A stretch of 64,000 bases of DNA from Nocardioides luti (GCF_014212315.1 NZ_JACKXE010000001.1:3162001-3226000); one strand, 5' to 3'; positions 1-10,219 are shown, counted from the first letter of the stretch. Translations and numbers: made by a program. Notes: a model not told the origin generated them from the sequence alone.

Positions 1-562
1 CCATGTCCAGGAGCGCGCCCGCGCCCAGCGCCGGGTCGAGCATCCGGTCGGTCGGGGCGGCGTCCACGCGGAAGCCGAGCTCCGCGTGCAGCTGGCGCGG
101 CGTCCCGAAGCGCCCGTCGGCGAGGTCGCGGCGCAGGCGGCGGACGACCGGGTGGCAGGCGGTCCACATCGCCTCCATCAGGAAGCGGTCGTGCTCGCGG
201 GCGAGCGCGACCATCGCCTCGGCGTCCGCGGTGGTGAGCGTCAGCGGCTTCTCGCAGAGCACGTGCTTGCCGGCCGCGAACGCCAGCGCCGCGTGCTCGA
301 GGTGCAGGGAGTGCGGGCTGGCGACGTACACGACGTCGACGTCGGGGTCCTCGACCAGCGCCTCGTAGGAGGAGTGCGCCGTGCGGGCGCCGTGCTCGGC
401 GGCGAAGGCCTGCGCGGACTCCTCGCGGCGCGAGCCGACCGCGGCCAGCTCGGCGCCGGGCACCAGGGCGAGGTCGCGGGCGAAGCTGTGGGCGATCTTG
501 CCGGTCGCGAGGATGCCCCAGCGGGTGGGGGAGGAGCCGGCCCCGGGTGTCGTCTGCGTCAT
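1..562 (-). CDS. Gfo/Idh/MocA family oxidoreductase (3' end outside window)
   Basis: The reverse strand from the ATG at 562-560 reads open to the window edge, giving about 187 N-terminal residues; the C-terminus is missing. The N-terminus carries a Rossmann motif (WGILATGKIA, residues about 15-24) and the family signature H-V-L-C-E-K-P-L at about residues 106-113, where the lysine of EKP is catalytic in this NAD(P)-dependent sugar/inositol dehydrogenase family. The substrate cannot be told from the fragment. A -10-like TAGGCT (570-575 complement) lies 7 nt before the ATG and there is no Shine-Dalgarno, so the mRNA is probably leaderless. The gene is divergent from the DUF3263 gene. Confidence 0.85.
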   Translation of the reverse strand, partial: MTQTTPGAGSSPTRWGILATGKIAHSFARDLALVPGAELAAVGSRREESAQAFAAEHGARTAHSSYEALVEDPDVDVVYVASPHSLHLEHAALAFAAGKHVLCEKPLTLTTADAEAMVALAREHDRFLMEAMWTACHPVVRRLRRDLADGRFGTPRQLHAELGFRVDAAPTDRMLDPALGAGALLDM

Positions 563-701
563 GGTGGCGAGCCTAGGGGTGGTGGCCCCGGCGCGGGCCC
601 CGCGAGTCGCGCCCGCGACTCGCCGGATGCGAATGACATCCGTGTGGTTCGTCGCCTACAGTGGTCCCACCACCACACATTCCACCCCGGGGAGACTGCG
701 C

Positions 702-998
702 ATGGACGCCGCGAACGCCCTCCACGGCCACGAGGCCGAGGCCGCGTCGAGCCTCAGCGACCGGGACCGGGACATCCTGGAGTTCGAGCGCCAGTGGTGG
801 AAGTACGCCGGCGCCAAGGAGACCGCGGTCCGCGAGAAGTTCGACATGAGCTCCACGCGCTACTACCAGGTGCTCAACGCCCTCATCGACCGCCCCGAGG
901 CCATCGAGGCCGACCCGCTGCTCGTGCGCCGGCTGCGACGCCTCCGGGCCGCCCGCCAGCGCCAGCGCTCGGCCCGCCGCCTCGGCTTCGAGGTCTGA
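702..998 (+). CDS. DUF3263 small helix-turn-helix-like protein
   Basis: A 98-residue basic protein. The block SDRDRDILEFERQWW followed by FDMSSTRYYQVLNALIDRP is the DUF3263 signature found widely in Actinobacteria; the second part looks like a helix-turn-helix, so DNA binding is plausible but unproven. The ATG at 702 follows ggggag, and a TACAGT -10 at 655-660 would give a leader of about 35 nt. The next gene (LytR C-terminal protein) starts 3 nt after the stop, so the two are almost certainly co-transcribed. The function is unknown. Confidence 0.85.
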   Translation: MDAANALHGHEAEAASSLSDRDRDILEFERQWWKYAGAKETAVREKFDMSSTRYYQVLNALIDRPEAIEADPLLVRRLRRLRAARQRQRSARRLGFEV

Positions 999-1001
999 GC
1001 C

Positions 1002-1520
1002 GTGCCCCGCACCCCTCGTCGCCGCGACCAGCGCGGCGTGGTCTTCCCCAGCCCGGTCGTGATGCTCAGCATCATCGCCGTCGCCATGGCCGGCATCGCC
1101 TACGTCGCCACCCGCGGCCAGGAGCCGACCGAGCGCGAGGTCACCACGGTCTCCCGCAAGGCCGACCCGACGCCGACGGCCACCCCCTCCACGCCGGTGA
1201 AGACCGACAAGGAGAAGAAGAAGCCCGCCAAGCCGCAGGTCCAGCGCGGCAAGGTCTACGTCGAGGTCTACAACAACTCCGGGATCACCGGGCTCGCGGG
1301 CCGGATCGCCACCCAGGCGACCGACGCCGGCTGGCAGGTCGTCGGCTCCGACAACTGGTACGGCACCATCCCGACCTCCACCGTCTACTACCCGCAGCGC
1401 CTCAAGGCCGCGGGCAAGATGCTGGCGCTCGACCTCGGCATCCAGCGCGTGATGCCCGCCGTCGACGGCCCGATGCGCCTCGACCGGCTCACGGTCGTGC
1501 TCACCGCCGACGCCGCGTAA
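1002..1520 (+). CDS. LytR C-terminal domain membrane protein
   Basis: 172 residues from a GTG start. A short basic N-terminus (PRTPRRRDQRG) precedes one transmembrane segment (about residues 18-35). A Thr/Pro/Lys-rich linker leads to a LytR_C domain (about 80-170) with the typical VYNNSGITGLAGRIA segment. The topology places the domain outside the membrane. Full LCP ligases carry this domain after a catalytic LCP domain, which is absent here, so this is a stand-alone LytR_C protein, a common actinobacterial form with a presumed envelope role. It is translationally close to the DUF3263 gene upstream. Confidence 0.85.
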   Translation: MPRTPRRRDQRGVVFPSPVVMLSIIAVAMAGIAYVATRGQEPTEREVTTVSRKADPTPTATPSTPVKTDKEKKKPAKPQVQRGKVYVEVYNNSGITGLAGRIATQATDAGWQVVGSDNWYGTIPTSTVYYPQRLKAAGKMLALDLGIQRVMPAVDGPMRLDRLTVVLTADAA

Positions 1521-1593
1521 CCTCCGCCACTCGCCCCGGCCTCGCCCGGACGGGGGTTGTCCGGGTCGCTCCGGCATCTGGTTGGGTTGGGGC

Positions 1594-2439
1594 ATGGACT
1601 TCACCTCGGTCGAGGGAGAGCAGCGGTACGCCGCCCTGGTGCGCGCCGCCGCCGACACGGTGGTCGGTCTCGACTTCGACGGCGTGCTGTCGCCGATCGT
1701 GGACGACCCCGCCGCCGCGCACATCCACCCGGACGCGGGCGAGGTCCTCGTCGAGCTGGCCGGCCAGGTGCGCGCGATCGCGGTCATCACCGGTCGTCCG
1801 GCCCGCCAGGCGCTCGACCTCGGCGGCCTCGAGGAGGTCGGCCAGGCGGTGGGCGACGCCGGCAAGGAGCTCTACGTCTTCGGGCAGTACGGCAACGAGC
1901 GGTGGAGCTCGACCAACCGCCGGGTGATCTCGCCCCGGCCGCCGGCCGGCCTCGCGACCTTCCTGCGCGAGGTGCCCCGGGTGCTGCGTCGCGCAGACGC
2001 GGCCGACGCCTTCGTCGAGGAGAAGGGGCTGGCGGTCGCCGTCCACACCCGGCGCCTCGACGACCCCGACGCCGTCTTCCAGCGGCTGCTGCCGCTCTTC
2101 CGGGACCTCGCCGCCCAGCACGACCTCGTGATCGAGCCCGGCCGCAACGTCATCGAGGTCCGCTCGCACGGCATGCACAAGGGCCTCGCGGTGAACACGA
2201 TCGTCGAGGAGGTCGGGGCCGGCGGCTTCCTCTTCGCCGGTGACGACCTCGGCGACCTCGAGGCCTTCGACGCCGTCACCGCGCTCGGTCACGGCGGCAT
2301 GCCCACCCTGCTCGTCGCCTCCGCCTCGGAGGAGGAGAACGCCCTCGTCGAGCACGCCGACGTCGTGGTCAAGGGCCCCGACGGCGTCCTGGACCTGCTC
2401 CGCCAGCTCACCGAGGACGCCCGCGACCTGCGCGCCTGA
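1594..2439 (+). CDS. otsB: Trehalose-6-phosphate phosphatase
   Basis: 281 residues from the ATG at 1594 (an in-frame TTG at 1582 is less likely). It is a HAD-superfamily phosphatase: the nucleophile motif DFDG-VLSPIVDD has D27 and D29, motif II is VITGRPAR, and the C-terminal Mg-binding motif is GDDLGDLEAFDA at about 216-227. It dephosphorylates trehalose 6-phosphate to trehalose in the OtsA-OtsB pathway. No otsA lies in the window. The spacing to lon is 96 nt and includes the HAIR operator, so the two genes are probably separate transcription units. Confidence 0.9.
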   Translation: MDFTSVEGEQRYAALVRAAADTVVGLDFDGVLSPIVDDPAAAHIHPDAGEVLVELAGQVRAIAVITGRPARQALDLGGLEEVGQAVGDAGKELYVFGQYGNERWSSTNRRVISPRPPAGLATFLREVPRVLRRADAADAFVEEKGLAVAVHTRRLDDPDAVFQRLLPLFRDLAAQHDLVIEPGRNVIEVRSHGMHKGLAVNTIVEEVGAGGFLFAGDDLGDLEAFDAVTALGHGGMPTLLVASASEEENALVEHADVVVKGPDGVLDLLRQLTEDARDLRA

Positions 2440-2489
2440 GCCGGCTGTTCGCCCACGACGAACACCGGAACACCGCTCCGGACCGGAGA

Positions 2490-2510
2490 GTTGAGTCGGT
2501 ATCGCTCAAG
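2490..2510 (+). promoter_or_regulatory. HAIR element (HspR operator) upstream of lon
   Basis: GTTGAGT-N7-GCTCAAG is an inverted repeat matching the HspR-associated inverted repeat CTTGAGT-N7-ACTCAAG except at the outermost base of the left arm and the first base of the right arm. It lies 26 nt before the lon ATG. In Streptomyces, HspR repression of lon through such a site is established. hspR itself is not in this window. Confidence 0.8.
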
Positions 2511-2535
2511 TCTCTCCTCGAAGGTAGGGCCCCGC

Positions 2536-4881
<2,346 letters not shown>

Positions 4882-4898
4882 TCCTCCGGTCGACCCTG

Positions 4899-4950
4899 CG
4901 GGAGGCGACCAGCATGCGGACTCGATGTGCACATGCTGAGACGCCTCCCG
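4899..4950 (+). terminator. Hairpin after lon
   Basis: Nested inverted repeats follow the lon stop: CGGGAGGCG (4899-4907) pairs with CGCCTCCCG (4942-4950), and inside it AGCATG (4911-4916) pairs with CATGCT (4932-4937). There is no U-run. It probably ends or stabilises the lon transcript. Its right arm abuts the -10 hexamer of the next promoter. Confidence 0.55.
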
Positions 4951-5104
4951 TATGGTCGGGCACAGCTCATCAAGAGGGACTGAGGGAACGGCCCAGTGAA
5001 GTCCCGGCAACCGCCGCGAGCCCCCCGCCTCCCGACCATCGGAGACGGACGCGGAAACGGTGCTAATTCCGGCCCGCGGCGAGGTACGCCCCGGGGAAGA
5101 TGAG
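4951..5104 (+). promoter_or_regulatory. SAM-I (S-box) riboswitch with its promoter, controlling the threonine-synthase-like gene
   Basis: A -10 TATGGT at 4951-4956 predicts a start near 4963. The aptamer follows at 4966-5104: P1 pairs CTCATC (4966-4971) with GATGAG (5099-5104), and between them are the S-box hallmarks ATCAAGAG, CCCGGCAACC and GGTGCTAATTCC. The ribosome binding site AAGGAGG (5105-5111) starts at the base after P1 and the ATG is at 5116. This geometry suggests that SAM binding blocks translation initiation by stabilising P1 next to the Shine-Dalgarno. The class is SAM-I by its core motifs rather than SAM-IV. Confidence 0.9.
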
Positions 5105-5115
5105 AAGGAGGACGC

Positions 5116-6420
5116 ATGAGCACCGTCGTTGCCGAGCAGGCCAGCCCCACCCCCGAGTCGTCCGACTCCGGCCGGAAGCCCACGCTGCGCGAGGGCGCGT
5201 TCGGGAACGCCCGGGCGCTCACCTGCCGCGAGTGCGGCCACGAGATCCCGCTGGGCCCGCACTACGCCTGCAGCGAGTGCTTCGGCCCGCTGGAGATCGC
5301 CTACGACTTCCCCGCGGTCACCCGCGAGCAGATCGAGGCCGGCCCCCGGAACATCTGGCGCTACAAGGCGCTGCTGCCCGTGCCCGACGACATCGAGCAG
5401 AGTCCGAACATGGAGCCCGGCTTCACCCGGCTGCTCAAGGCGCACAACCTCGGCCGGACCCTCGGCATCGACAACCTGTGGGTCAAGGACGACAGCACCA
5501 ACCCCACCAACTCCTTCAAGGACCGGGTCGTCGCGTGCGCGCTGAGCGCCGCCACCGAGTTCCACTCCAAGGTGTTCGCGTGTCCGAGCACCGGCAACCT
5601 CGCCAACGCGGTCGCCGCGGCCGGCGCCCGCGCCGGGATCAAGACCGTCGTCTTCATCCCGAGCAACCTCGAGAAGCCCAAGCAGGTCAACTCGGCCGTC
5701 TACACCGACTCGCTGGTCGCCGTGAACGGCAACTACGACGACGTGAACCGCCTCGCCTCCGAGATCGCCGGCGAGGAGGACGGCTGGGCGTTCGTGAACG
5801 TCAACGTCCGGCCGTACTACGCCGAGGGCTCCAAGACCCTGGGCTACGAGATCGCCGAGCAGCTCGGCTGGCGGCTGCCCGACCAGATCGTCATCCCCGT
5901 CGCCTCCGGCTCCCAGCTGACCAAGGTGCACAAGGCCTTCCAGGAGCTGATCAAGCTCGGCCTCGTCGAGGAGAAGCCCTACAAGGTGTACGGCGCGCAG
6001 GCCGAGGGCTGCTCCCCGGTCTCGGTCGCCTACAAGGCCGGCGTCGACGCGATCCGCCCGGTCAAGCCGGACACCATCGCCAAGAGCCTGGCCATCGGCA
6101 ACCCGGCCGACGGGATCTACGTCCTCGACATCTGCCGCGAGACCGGCGGGGCCGTCGAGGACATCACCGACGACCAGGTCCGTGAGGCGATCGTGCTGCT
6201 GGCCCGCACCGAGGGGATCTTCACCGAGACCGCCGGCGGCACCACCGTCGGCGTCCTGAAGAAGCTCGTCGAGACCGGCCAGCTGGACCCGACGCTCGAG
6301 ACCGTCGTCATCAACACCGGCCACGGCCTCAAGACGCTCGACGCCGTGTCCGACCAGGTCGGACCGGCCGCGACCATCGACCCGTCGTACGCGTCCTTCG
6401 CCGCGACCGGCATCGCCTGA
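5116..6420 (+). CDS. Threonine-synthase-like PLP enzyme, probably MetM-type homocysteine synthase
   Basis: 434 residues, PLP fold type II. An N-terminal zinc-ribbon-like segment has C37-x2-C40 and C52-x2-C55. The PLP lysine is K135 in NSFKDR, followed by the phosphate-binding and Ser/Thr loop CPSTGNLANAVAA. By similarity it would be called threonine synthase (O-phosphohomoserine to threonine). However, it sits behind a SAM-I riboswitch and is followed by a sulfur-carrier gene. From memory, a threonine-synthase homologue (MetM) with a carrier (MetO) makes homocysteine from O-phosphohomoserine in Streptomyces, and the context fits that better. Function is therefore inferred from regulation and neighbourhood; canonical thrC remains possible. 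Confidence 0.85.
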   Translation: MSTVVAEQASPTPESSDSGRKPTLREGAFGNARALTCRECGHEIPLGPHYACSECFGPLEIAYDFPAVTREQIEAGPRNIWRYKALLPVPDDIEQSPNMEPGFTRLLKAHNLGRTLGIDNLWVKDDSTNPTNSFKDRVVACALSAATEFHSKVFACPSTGNLANAVAAAGARAGIKTVVFIPSNLEKPKQVNSAVYTDSLVAVNGNYDDVNRLASEIAGEEDGWAFVNVNVRPYYAEGSKTLGYEIAEQLGWRLPDQIVIPVASGSQLTKVHKAFQELIKLGLVEEKPYKVYGAQAEGCSPVSVAYKAGVDAIRPVKPDTIAKSLAIGNPADGIYVLDICRETGGAVEDITDDQVREAIVLLARTEGIFTETAGGTTVGVLKKLVETGQLDPTLETVVINTGHGLKTLDAVSDQVGPAATIDPSYASFAATGIA

Positions 6421-6438
6421 CCGGTCTCGCCGGACCCG

Positions 6439-6473
6439 GGTCTCGATACGGTCGCTGCGCGACCTACTCGACC
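6439..6473 (+). repeat. REP-like palindromic element, copy 1
   Basis: The complement reads GGTCGAGTAGGTCGC-GCA-GCGACCGTATCGAGACC in outline, a stem-loop with GGTCGC/GCGACC as inner stem. The same architecture recurs at 14170-14211 with C/T and A/G changes that preserve the core, and degenerate relatives occur at 26507-26610. The form suggests a dispersed extragenic palindrome of the host genus. Confidence 0.65.
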
Positions 6474-6531
6474 AACGAACGGCGCGACCTACTCGACCAA
6501 CGAACGGCGCGACCTACTCGACCAACGAACG
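6457..6531 (+). repeat. Three perfect 25-bp tandem repeats between the enzyme and carrier genes
   Basis: Three identical 25-bp units start at 6457, 6482 and 6507; each begins gcgcgacctactcgaccaac and ends gaacg. A partial fourth copy (gcactcgaccaacgaa) follows at 6550-6565. The unit is the distal half of the adjacent REP-like element, so the array probably arose by slippage on it. It separates two genes expected to be co-expressed. Confidence 0.85.
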
Positions 6532-6577
6532 GCTCGTCCCTCACGACGGGCACTCGACCAACGAAAGAAGGGCACCG

Positions 6578-6856
6578 ATGAGCGTTTCCGTCCGGATCCC
6601 CACCATCCTCCGCACCTACACGGGCGGCGACTCCGAGGTGAGCGCCACCGGCGGGACCCTCGCGGAGGTGCTCGACGACCTCGACGCGAGCTACGCCGGG
6701 ATCAAGGGCCGGATCATCGACGAGGCGGGCCAGCTGCGCCGGTTCGTGAACGTGTACGTCGGCAGCGAGGACGTCCGGTTCCTCGACAACCTCGAGACGG
6801 CCACTCCCGACGGCACCCAGATCTCGGTGATCCCGGCCGTCGCCGGCGGTTGCTGA
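6578..6856 (+). CDS. ThiS/MoaD-family sulfur carrier protein (CysO/MetO-like)
   Basis: 92 residues with the beta-grasp pattern of ThiS/MoaD/CysO (VRIPTILRTYTGG at the start, RFVNVYVGSEDVRF in the middle, ISVIPAVAGGC at the end). Carriers are adenylated and thiocarboxylated on a terminal Gly-Gly. Here a Cys follows the Gly-Gly, so the last residue would have to be removed first, as known for QbsE-type carriers trimmed by JAMM proteases. No JAMM, MoeB-like or rhodanese gene is nearby. Start ATG 6578 has gaaagaaggg upstream. It is co-oriented with the threonine-synthase-like gene, 157 nt downstream, and probably supplies its sulfur. Confidence 0.9.
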   Translation: MSVSVRIPTILRTYTGGDSEVSATGGTLAEVLDDLDASYAGIKGRIIDEAGQLRRFVNVYVGSEDVRFLDNLETATPDGTQISVIPAVAGGC

Positions 6857-6911
6857 GCCTCACCCCCCGGGTCGAGCCCCGCGCCGCCCCCGAGCACTAG
6901 GGTCTCCTTCC

Positions 6912-8414
6912 ATGTCTATCTGGGGCTCCGTCCTGCGCACCAAGGACGTCGACACCGTCATCCATCAGAACGACCCGACCGCCGACGGCGAGGAGTCGTC
7001 CGGCCTGAGCAAGCGGCTCAGTGCCCGTGACCTCACCGGGTTCGGCATCGGGATCGTGATCGGCACCGGCATCTTCACGCTGACCGGCATCGAGGCCAAG
7101 AACCACGCCGGCCCCGCGATCGTGATCTCGTTCGCCATCGCCGGCGTCGTGAGCATGCTGGCCGCCCTCTGCTACGCCGAGCTGGCCGCCGCGGTCCCGA
7201 CCGCCGGCAGTTCCTACACCTACGCCTACACGACGATCGGCGAGCTCTTCGCCTGGATCATCGCGTGGGACCTGATCCTCGAGTTCGCGCTCGGTGCCGC
7301 GGTCGTCTCGCGCGGCTGGTCGGCGTACCTCCAGGACTCCCTGGGCCTGCCGACCGGGCTCTTCGGCGAGTCCGCGCCCGTCAACGTCGGCGCGGTGCTC
7401 ATCGCCGCGGTCCTCGGGGTCGTGGCCGCCATCGGCATCCGTGAGTCGAAGTGGGTCACGAACGCGCTCGTGCTGCTCAAGGTCTCGGTCTGCATCTTCG
7501 TGATCGTGGCCGGCCTCTTCTTCATGAAGGCCGCCAACCTGATGCCGTTCGTCCCGCCGTCGAAGCCGTCGACCGACGACAAGACCGGCCTCGCGCTGCC
7601 GCTGTGGCAGTGGATCTCCGGCGTCGAGCCCACGTCGTTCGGCATCGCCGGCGTGCTGGTCGCCGCGGCCGTCGTGTTCTTCGCGTACAGCGGCTTCGAG
7701 GCCGTCGCGAACCTGGGCGAGGAGACCGAGAACCCCGGCCGCGACATGCCCCGCGGCCTGATCGGCACGCTGGTCATCTGCACGGCGCTCTACCTGCTCG
7801 TCTGCCTGGTGCTGACCGGCATGGTCAACTTCGCCGACCTCTCCGAAGGTGCCCCGATCTCGGACGCCTTCCACCAGGTGGGCCTCGGCTGGGCCGGCAT
7901 CCTGATCGGCCTCGCCGCCGTCGCCGGGCTCAGCTCGGTGATCCTCGTCGACATCGTCGCGATGGGCCGGATCGGCTACGCCCTGTGCCGCGACGGGCTG
8001 CTGCCCGCCTCGGTCGGCAAGATCCACCCGAAGTTCCGCACCCCGACCCGGATCACGATCGTCACCACGGTCGCGGTCTGCCTGCTCGGTGCGTTCGTGC
8101 CGCTGAGCACGCTCGCCGAGATGGTCTCGATCGGCACGCTCTTCGCCTTCGTCGTCGTCTCGATCGCGGTCGCCGTGCTGCGGCGCACCGAGCCGAAGAT
8201 GAAGCGACCCTTCCGCACCCCGTCGGTGCCGCTGCTGCCGATCGTCTCGGCCGCGTCCTGCATCGCGCTGATGGCCAGCCTGGCCGTCGACACGTGGATC
8301 CGGTTCCTGGTGTGGCTGGTCATCGGCCTGGTCGTCTACTTCGGCTACGGCCGCACGCACTCGGTGCTCAACCGCCCCGACGTCGACGACGCGGTGGCCG
8401 CGGCCGACCGCTGA
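6912..8414 (+). CDS. APC superfamily amino acid permease
   Basis: 500 residues with about 12-14 hydrophobic segments. The first transmembrane helix has the APC motif GFGIGIVIGTGIFTLTG, and the sequence YAYTTIGELFAWIIAWDLILE is typical of the cationic-amino-acid-transporter (CAT/YfnA) branch. It should import an amino acid by proton symport; the substrate is unknown. TAGGGT at 6898-6903 is 8 nt before the ATG with no Shine-Dalgarno, predicting leaderless expression separate from the sulfur carrier gene. Confidence 0.9.
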   Translation: MSIWGSVLRTKDVDTVIHQNDPTADGEESSGLSKRLSARDLTGFGIGIVIGTGIFTLTGIEAKNHAGPAIVISFAIAGVVSMLAALCYAELAAAVPTAGSSYTYAYTTIGELFAWIIAWDLILEFALGAAVVSRGWSAYLQDSLGLPTGLFGESAPVNVGAVLIAAVLGVVAAIGIRESKWVTNALVLLKVSVCIFVIVAGLFFMKAANLMPFVPPSKPSTDDKTGLALPLWQWISGVEPTSFGIAGVLVAAAVVFFAYSGFEAVANLGEETENPGRDMPRGLIGTLVICTALYLLVCLVLTGMVNFADLSEGAPISDAFHQVGLGWAGILIGLAAVAGLSSVILVDIVAMGRIGYALCRDGLLPASVGKIHPKFRTPTRITIVTTVAVCLLGAFVPLSTLAEMVSIGTLFAFVVVSIAVAVLRRTEPKMKRPFRTPSVPLLPIVSAASCIALMASLAVDTWIRFLVWLVIGLVVYFGYGRTHSVLNRPDVDDAVAAADR

Positions 8415-8420
8415 GCGACC

Positions 8421-8909
8421 TCAGCCCGGCTCGACCGCCACGAGCACGGCGTGCCCGCGACCGTCCACCCGGACGGTCGCGGTGCCGCCGTGGGCGGACA
8501 GCCGCTCGCCGAGCCGGGCGGCCTCGTCCTGGTCGGCGAACCAGCTGCCGATGCCGCAGTCGACGTCCCACCCGTCGCTCTCGCACGTGAGGTACGGCGG
8601 GTGGCCCGGCCGGCTGCGCTCGTAGCCGTCCGCCACCCAGACCGCGCCCTCCTGCCGCAGCGGCAGGTAGACCGTGCCGGGCGCCGGCGGCTGCCAGCCC
8701 TCCCGCCTCGGGTGCCGCGCGGGCTGCACGCCGGGGTAGGCCAGGTCGACGTAGGCCCCCCGGAACGGGTCGACCGGGTCGACGGCGGCCACGGCGACGC
8801 GGTACTCCTCCCCGGTCGTGTACGCCGACAGCCGCGGTGCGACCGCGACCCCGACGAGGGCGAGCTGGACCGCGGCGACGACGGCGACGGTGGTGGGGAC
8901 GGTGCTCAT
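8421..8909 (-). CDS. GDYXXLXY-type membrane-anchored protein
   Basis: 162 residues with one N-terminal transmembrane segment or uncleaved signal (about 5-25). The family motif appears as GAYVDLAY, a GDYxxLxY variant with Ala in place of Asp. Family members are encoded next to DUF2157/DUF4401 membrane proteins, exactly as here: the start codon overlaps the stop of the DUF2157 gene (ATGA, 8906-8909). The function of the pair is unknown; an envelope role is inferred. Confidence 0.8.
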   Translation of the reverse strand: MSTVPTTVAVVAAVQLALVGVAVAPRLSAYTTGEEYRVAVAAVDPVDPFRGAYVDLAYPGVQPARHPRREGWQPPAPGTVYLPLRQEGAVWVADGYERSRPGHPPYLTCESDGWDVDCGIGSWFADQDEAARLGERLSAHGGTATVRVDGRGHAVLVAVEPG

Positions 8910-10132
8910 CGGGTGGCTCCTTCGAGAGTGGTGGCGAGCTCGCGGCGAGCCCGGTCGAACACGAGCCCGGTGGCCACGAAGACGGTCCCGAGCAGGACGA
9001 ACAGCCAGGCGCCCTCGACGATCCGGGCGAAGACCGAGAAGCTCTGGAAGGTCGTGAAGACGACCAGGGCGACGGTGGCCAGCGCGGTCAGCAGGCCGCT
9101 GTCGCGCAGCGTCCCGAGCATCGCGACGGCGACCGCCGCGACGACGTAGACCCCGACACTGACGAGGGCGTGCGCGACGTCGCCGGCCTGCAGCGGGCCG
9201 GAGGCGTCGGCCCCGGCGTCCCAGGCCACCAGCCCGACGGCGGCGGCGAAGGCGACGGTGGCCGCGACGGGCTCGAGGCGGACGTCGGCCGGGGCGAGCG
9301 CCACCGCCGACGCGACCAGCAGCGCGGCCACGGCCAGGCCGGCGACCAGCGGGCCGGACCAGTGCGCCTCGCGGGCGTCGACGAACGGCAGCGCGGCGGT
9401 GAACAGCCCGGCCAGGCCGAGCAGGGCGCCGGTGGTGCGCCAGCACGCGGCGAAGGCGGCCCGGCCGCGCTCGTGCAGCGCGCCGACCGAGACCGCGACC
9501 AGCGCCGCGGTCATCAGGCACAGCACGACCGCCAGGCCGCTGGCCTGCGCGGCGACCACCGCCCACACGAACCACCCGGTCGTGGCGGCGAGCCCGACGA
9601 GCAGCGGCATGACCGCGCGGACGGCGTACGCCTGGACGAGCGCGCCGAGGCCCCAGACACCGACGAGCAGCGGCTCGTACGCCGGCACCTGGAGGCTCTG
9701 CGCGGCCTGGAAGACCACGGCGCCGAACGTGAGCGCGGCGAGGAGCCGGGCGGCGCCGACGACGGGCGACGGCAGGGAGGGGTGGTGGGTGCGACGGGTC
9801 GCGAGCACCTCGCCGCCGACGAGGGCCGCGAGCCAGAGGACGGTCACCACGCCGAAGCGGGTGAGCGGGGCGAGGCCGTCGAGGTTGGCGGCGACCAGCC
9901 AGATCAGGCCGGTGCCGACGAAGGCGGCGCCGAGGCCGAGGAGGAGGCGGCCGAGCGAGAGCCGGCGGCTGGGGCGGTAGCGGTGCCGGAGGCGCTCGGC
10001 CTGCTCGGCGTCCACGAGGCCGTCGGCCTGCCAGTGGACGAGCTCCCGGGTGAGCCACGCGAGCTGCGTGGGGGACGCGAGGTGCGTCGTGGGTGCGGCG
10101 GGGGTGGGACGGAGGGGCGCGTCGATGCTCAT
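8906..10132 (-). CDS. DUF2157 multi-pass membrane protein
   Basis: 408 residues from the ATG at 10132; an upstream in-frame start at 10183 adds only unconserved residues. A soluble N-terminal DUF2157 segment (QLAWLTRELVHWQADGLVDAEQAERL, shown in pieces: QLAWLTRELVHW, then AEQAERL) is followed by about 12 transmembrane helices of Ala/Val/Leu-rich sequence. It is coupled to the GDYXXLXY gene by a 4-bp overlap. The biochemical role is unknown. Confidence 0.8.
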   Translation of the reverse strand: MSIDAPLRPTPAAPTTHLASPTQLAWLTRELVHWQADGLVDAEQAERLRHRYRPSRRLSLGRLLLGLGAAFVGTGLIWLVAANLDGLAPLTRFGVVTVLWLAALVGGEVLATRRTHHPSLPSPVVGAARLLAALTFGAVVFQAAQSLQVPAYEPLLVGVWGLGALVQAYAVRAVMPLLVGLAATTGWFVWAVVAAQASGLAVVLCLMTAALVAVSVGALHERGRAAFAACWRTTGALLGLAGLFTAALPFVDAREAHWSGPLVAGLAVAALLVASAVALAPADVRLEPVAATVAFAAAVGLVAWDAGADASGPLQAGDVAHALVSVGVYVVAAVAVAMLGTLRDSGLLTALATVALVVFTTFQSFSVFARIVEGAWLFVLLGTVFVATGLVFDRARRELATTLEGATR

Positions 10133-10219
10133 GGCCCCAGCGTCGGGCGCCGGGCGGCACGGGGGATGGGTACGCGCACTCAACCCGGCCGCGGTGGGTG
10201 CTCGACCGCCCGCGCCTCC

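Noticed and set aside
2491-2535. Longer N-terminus of Lon starting at TTG 2491
   Set aside because: This codon lies inside the HAIR operator, and the extra residues are not part of the LON domain.
5116-6420. Simple threonine synthase call
   Set aside because: Kept as an alternative only, because the SAM riboswitch and the sulfur carrier point to methionine synthesis.
6457-6531. Possible CRISPR array in the 25-bp repeats
   Set aside because: The copies are contiguous with no spacers, and no cas gene is near.
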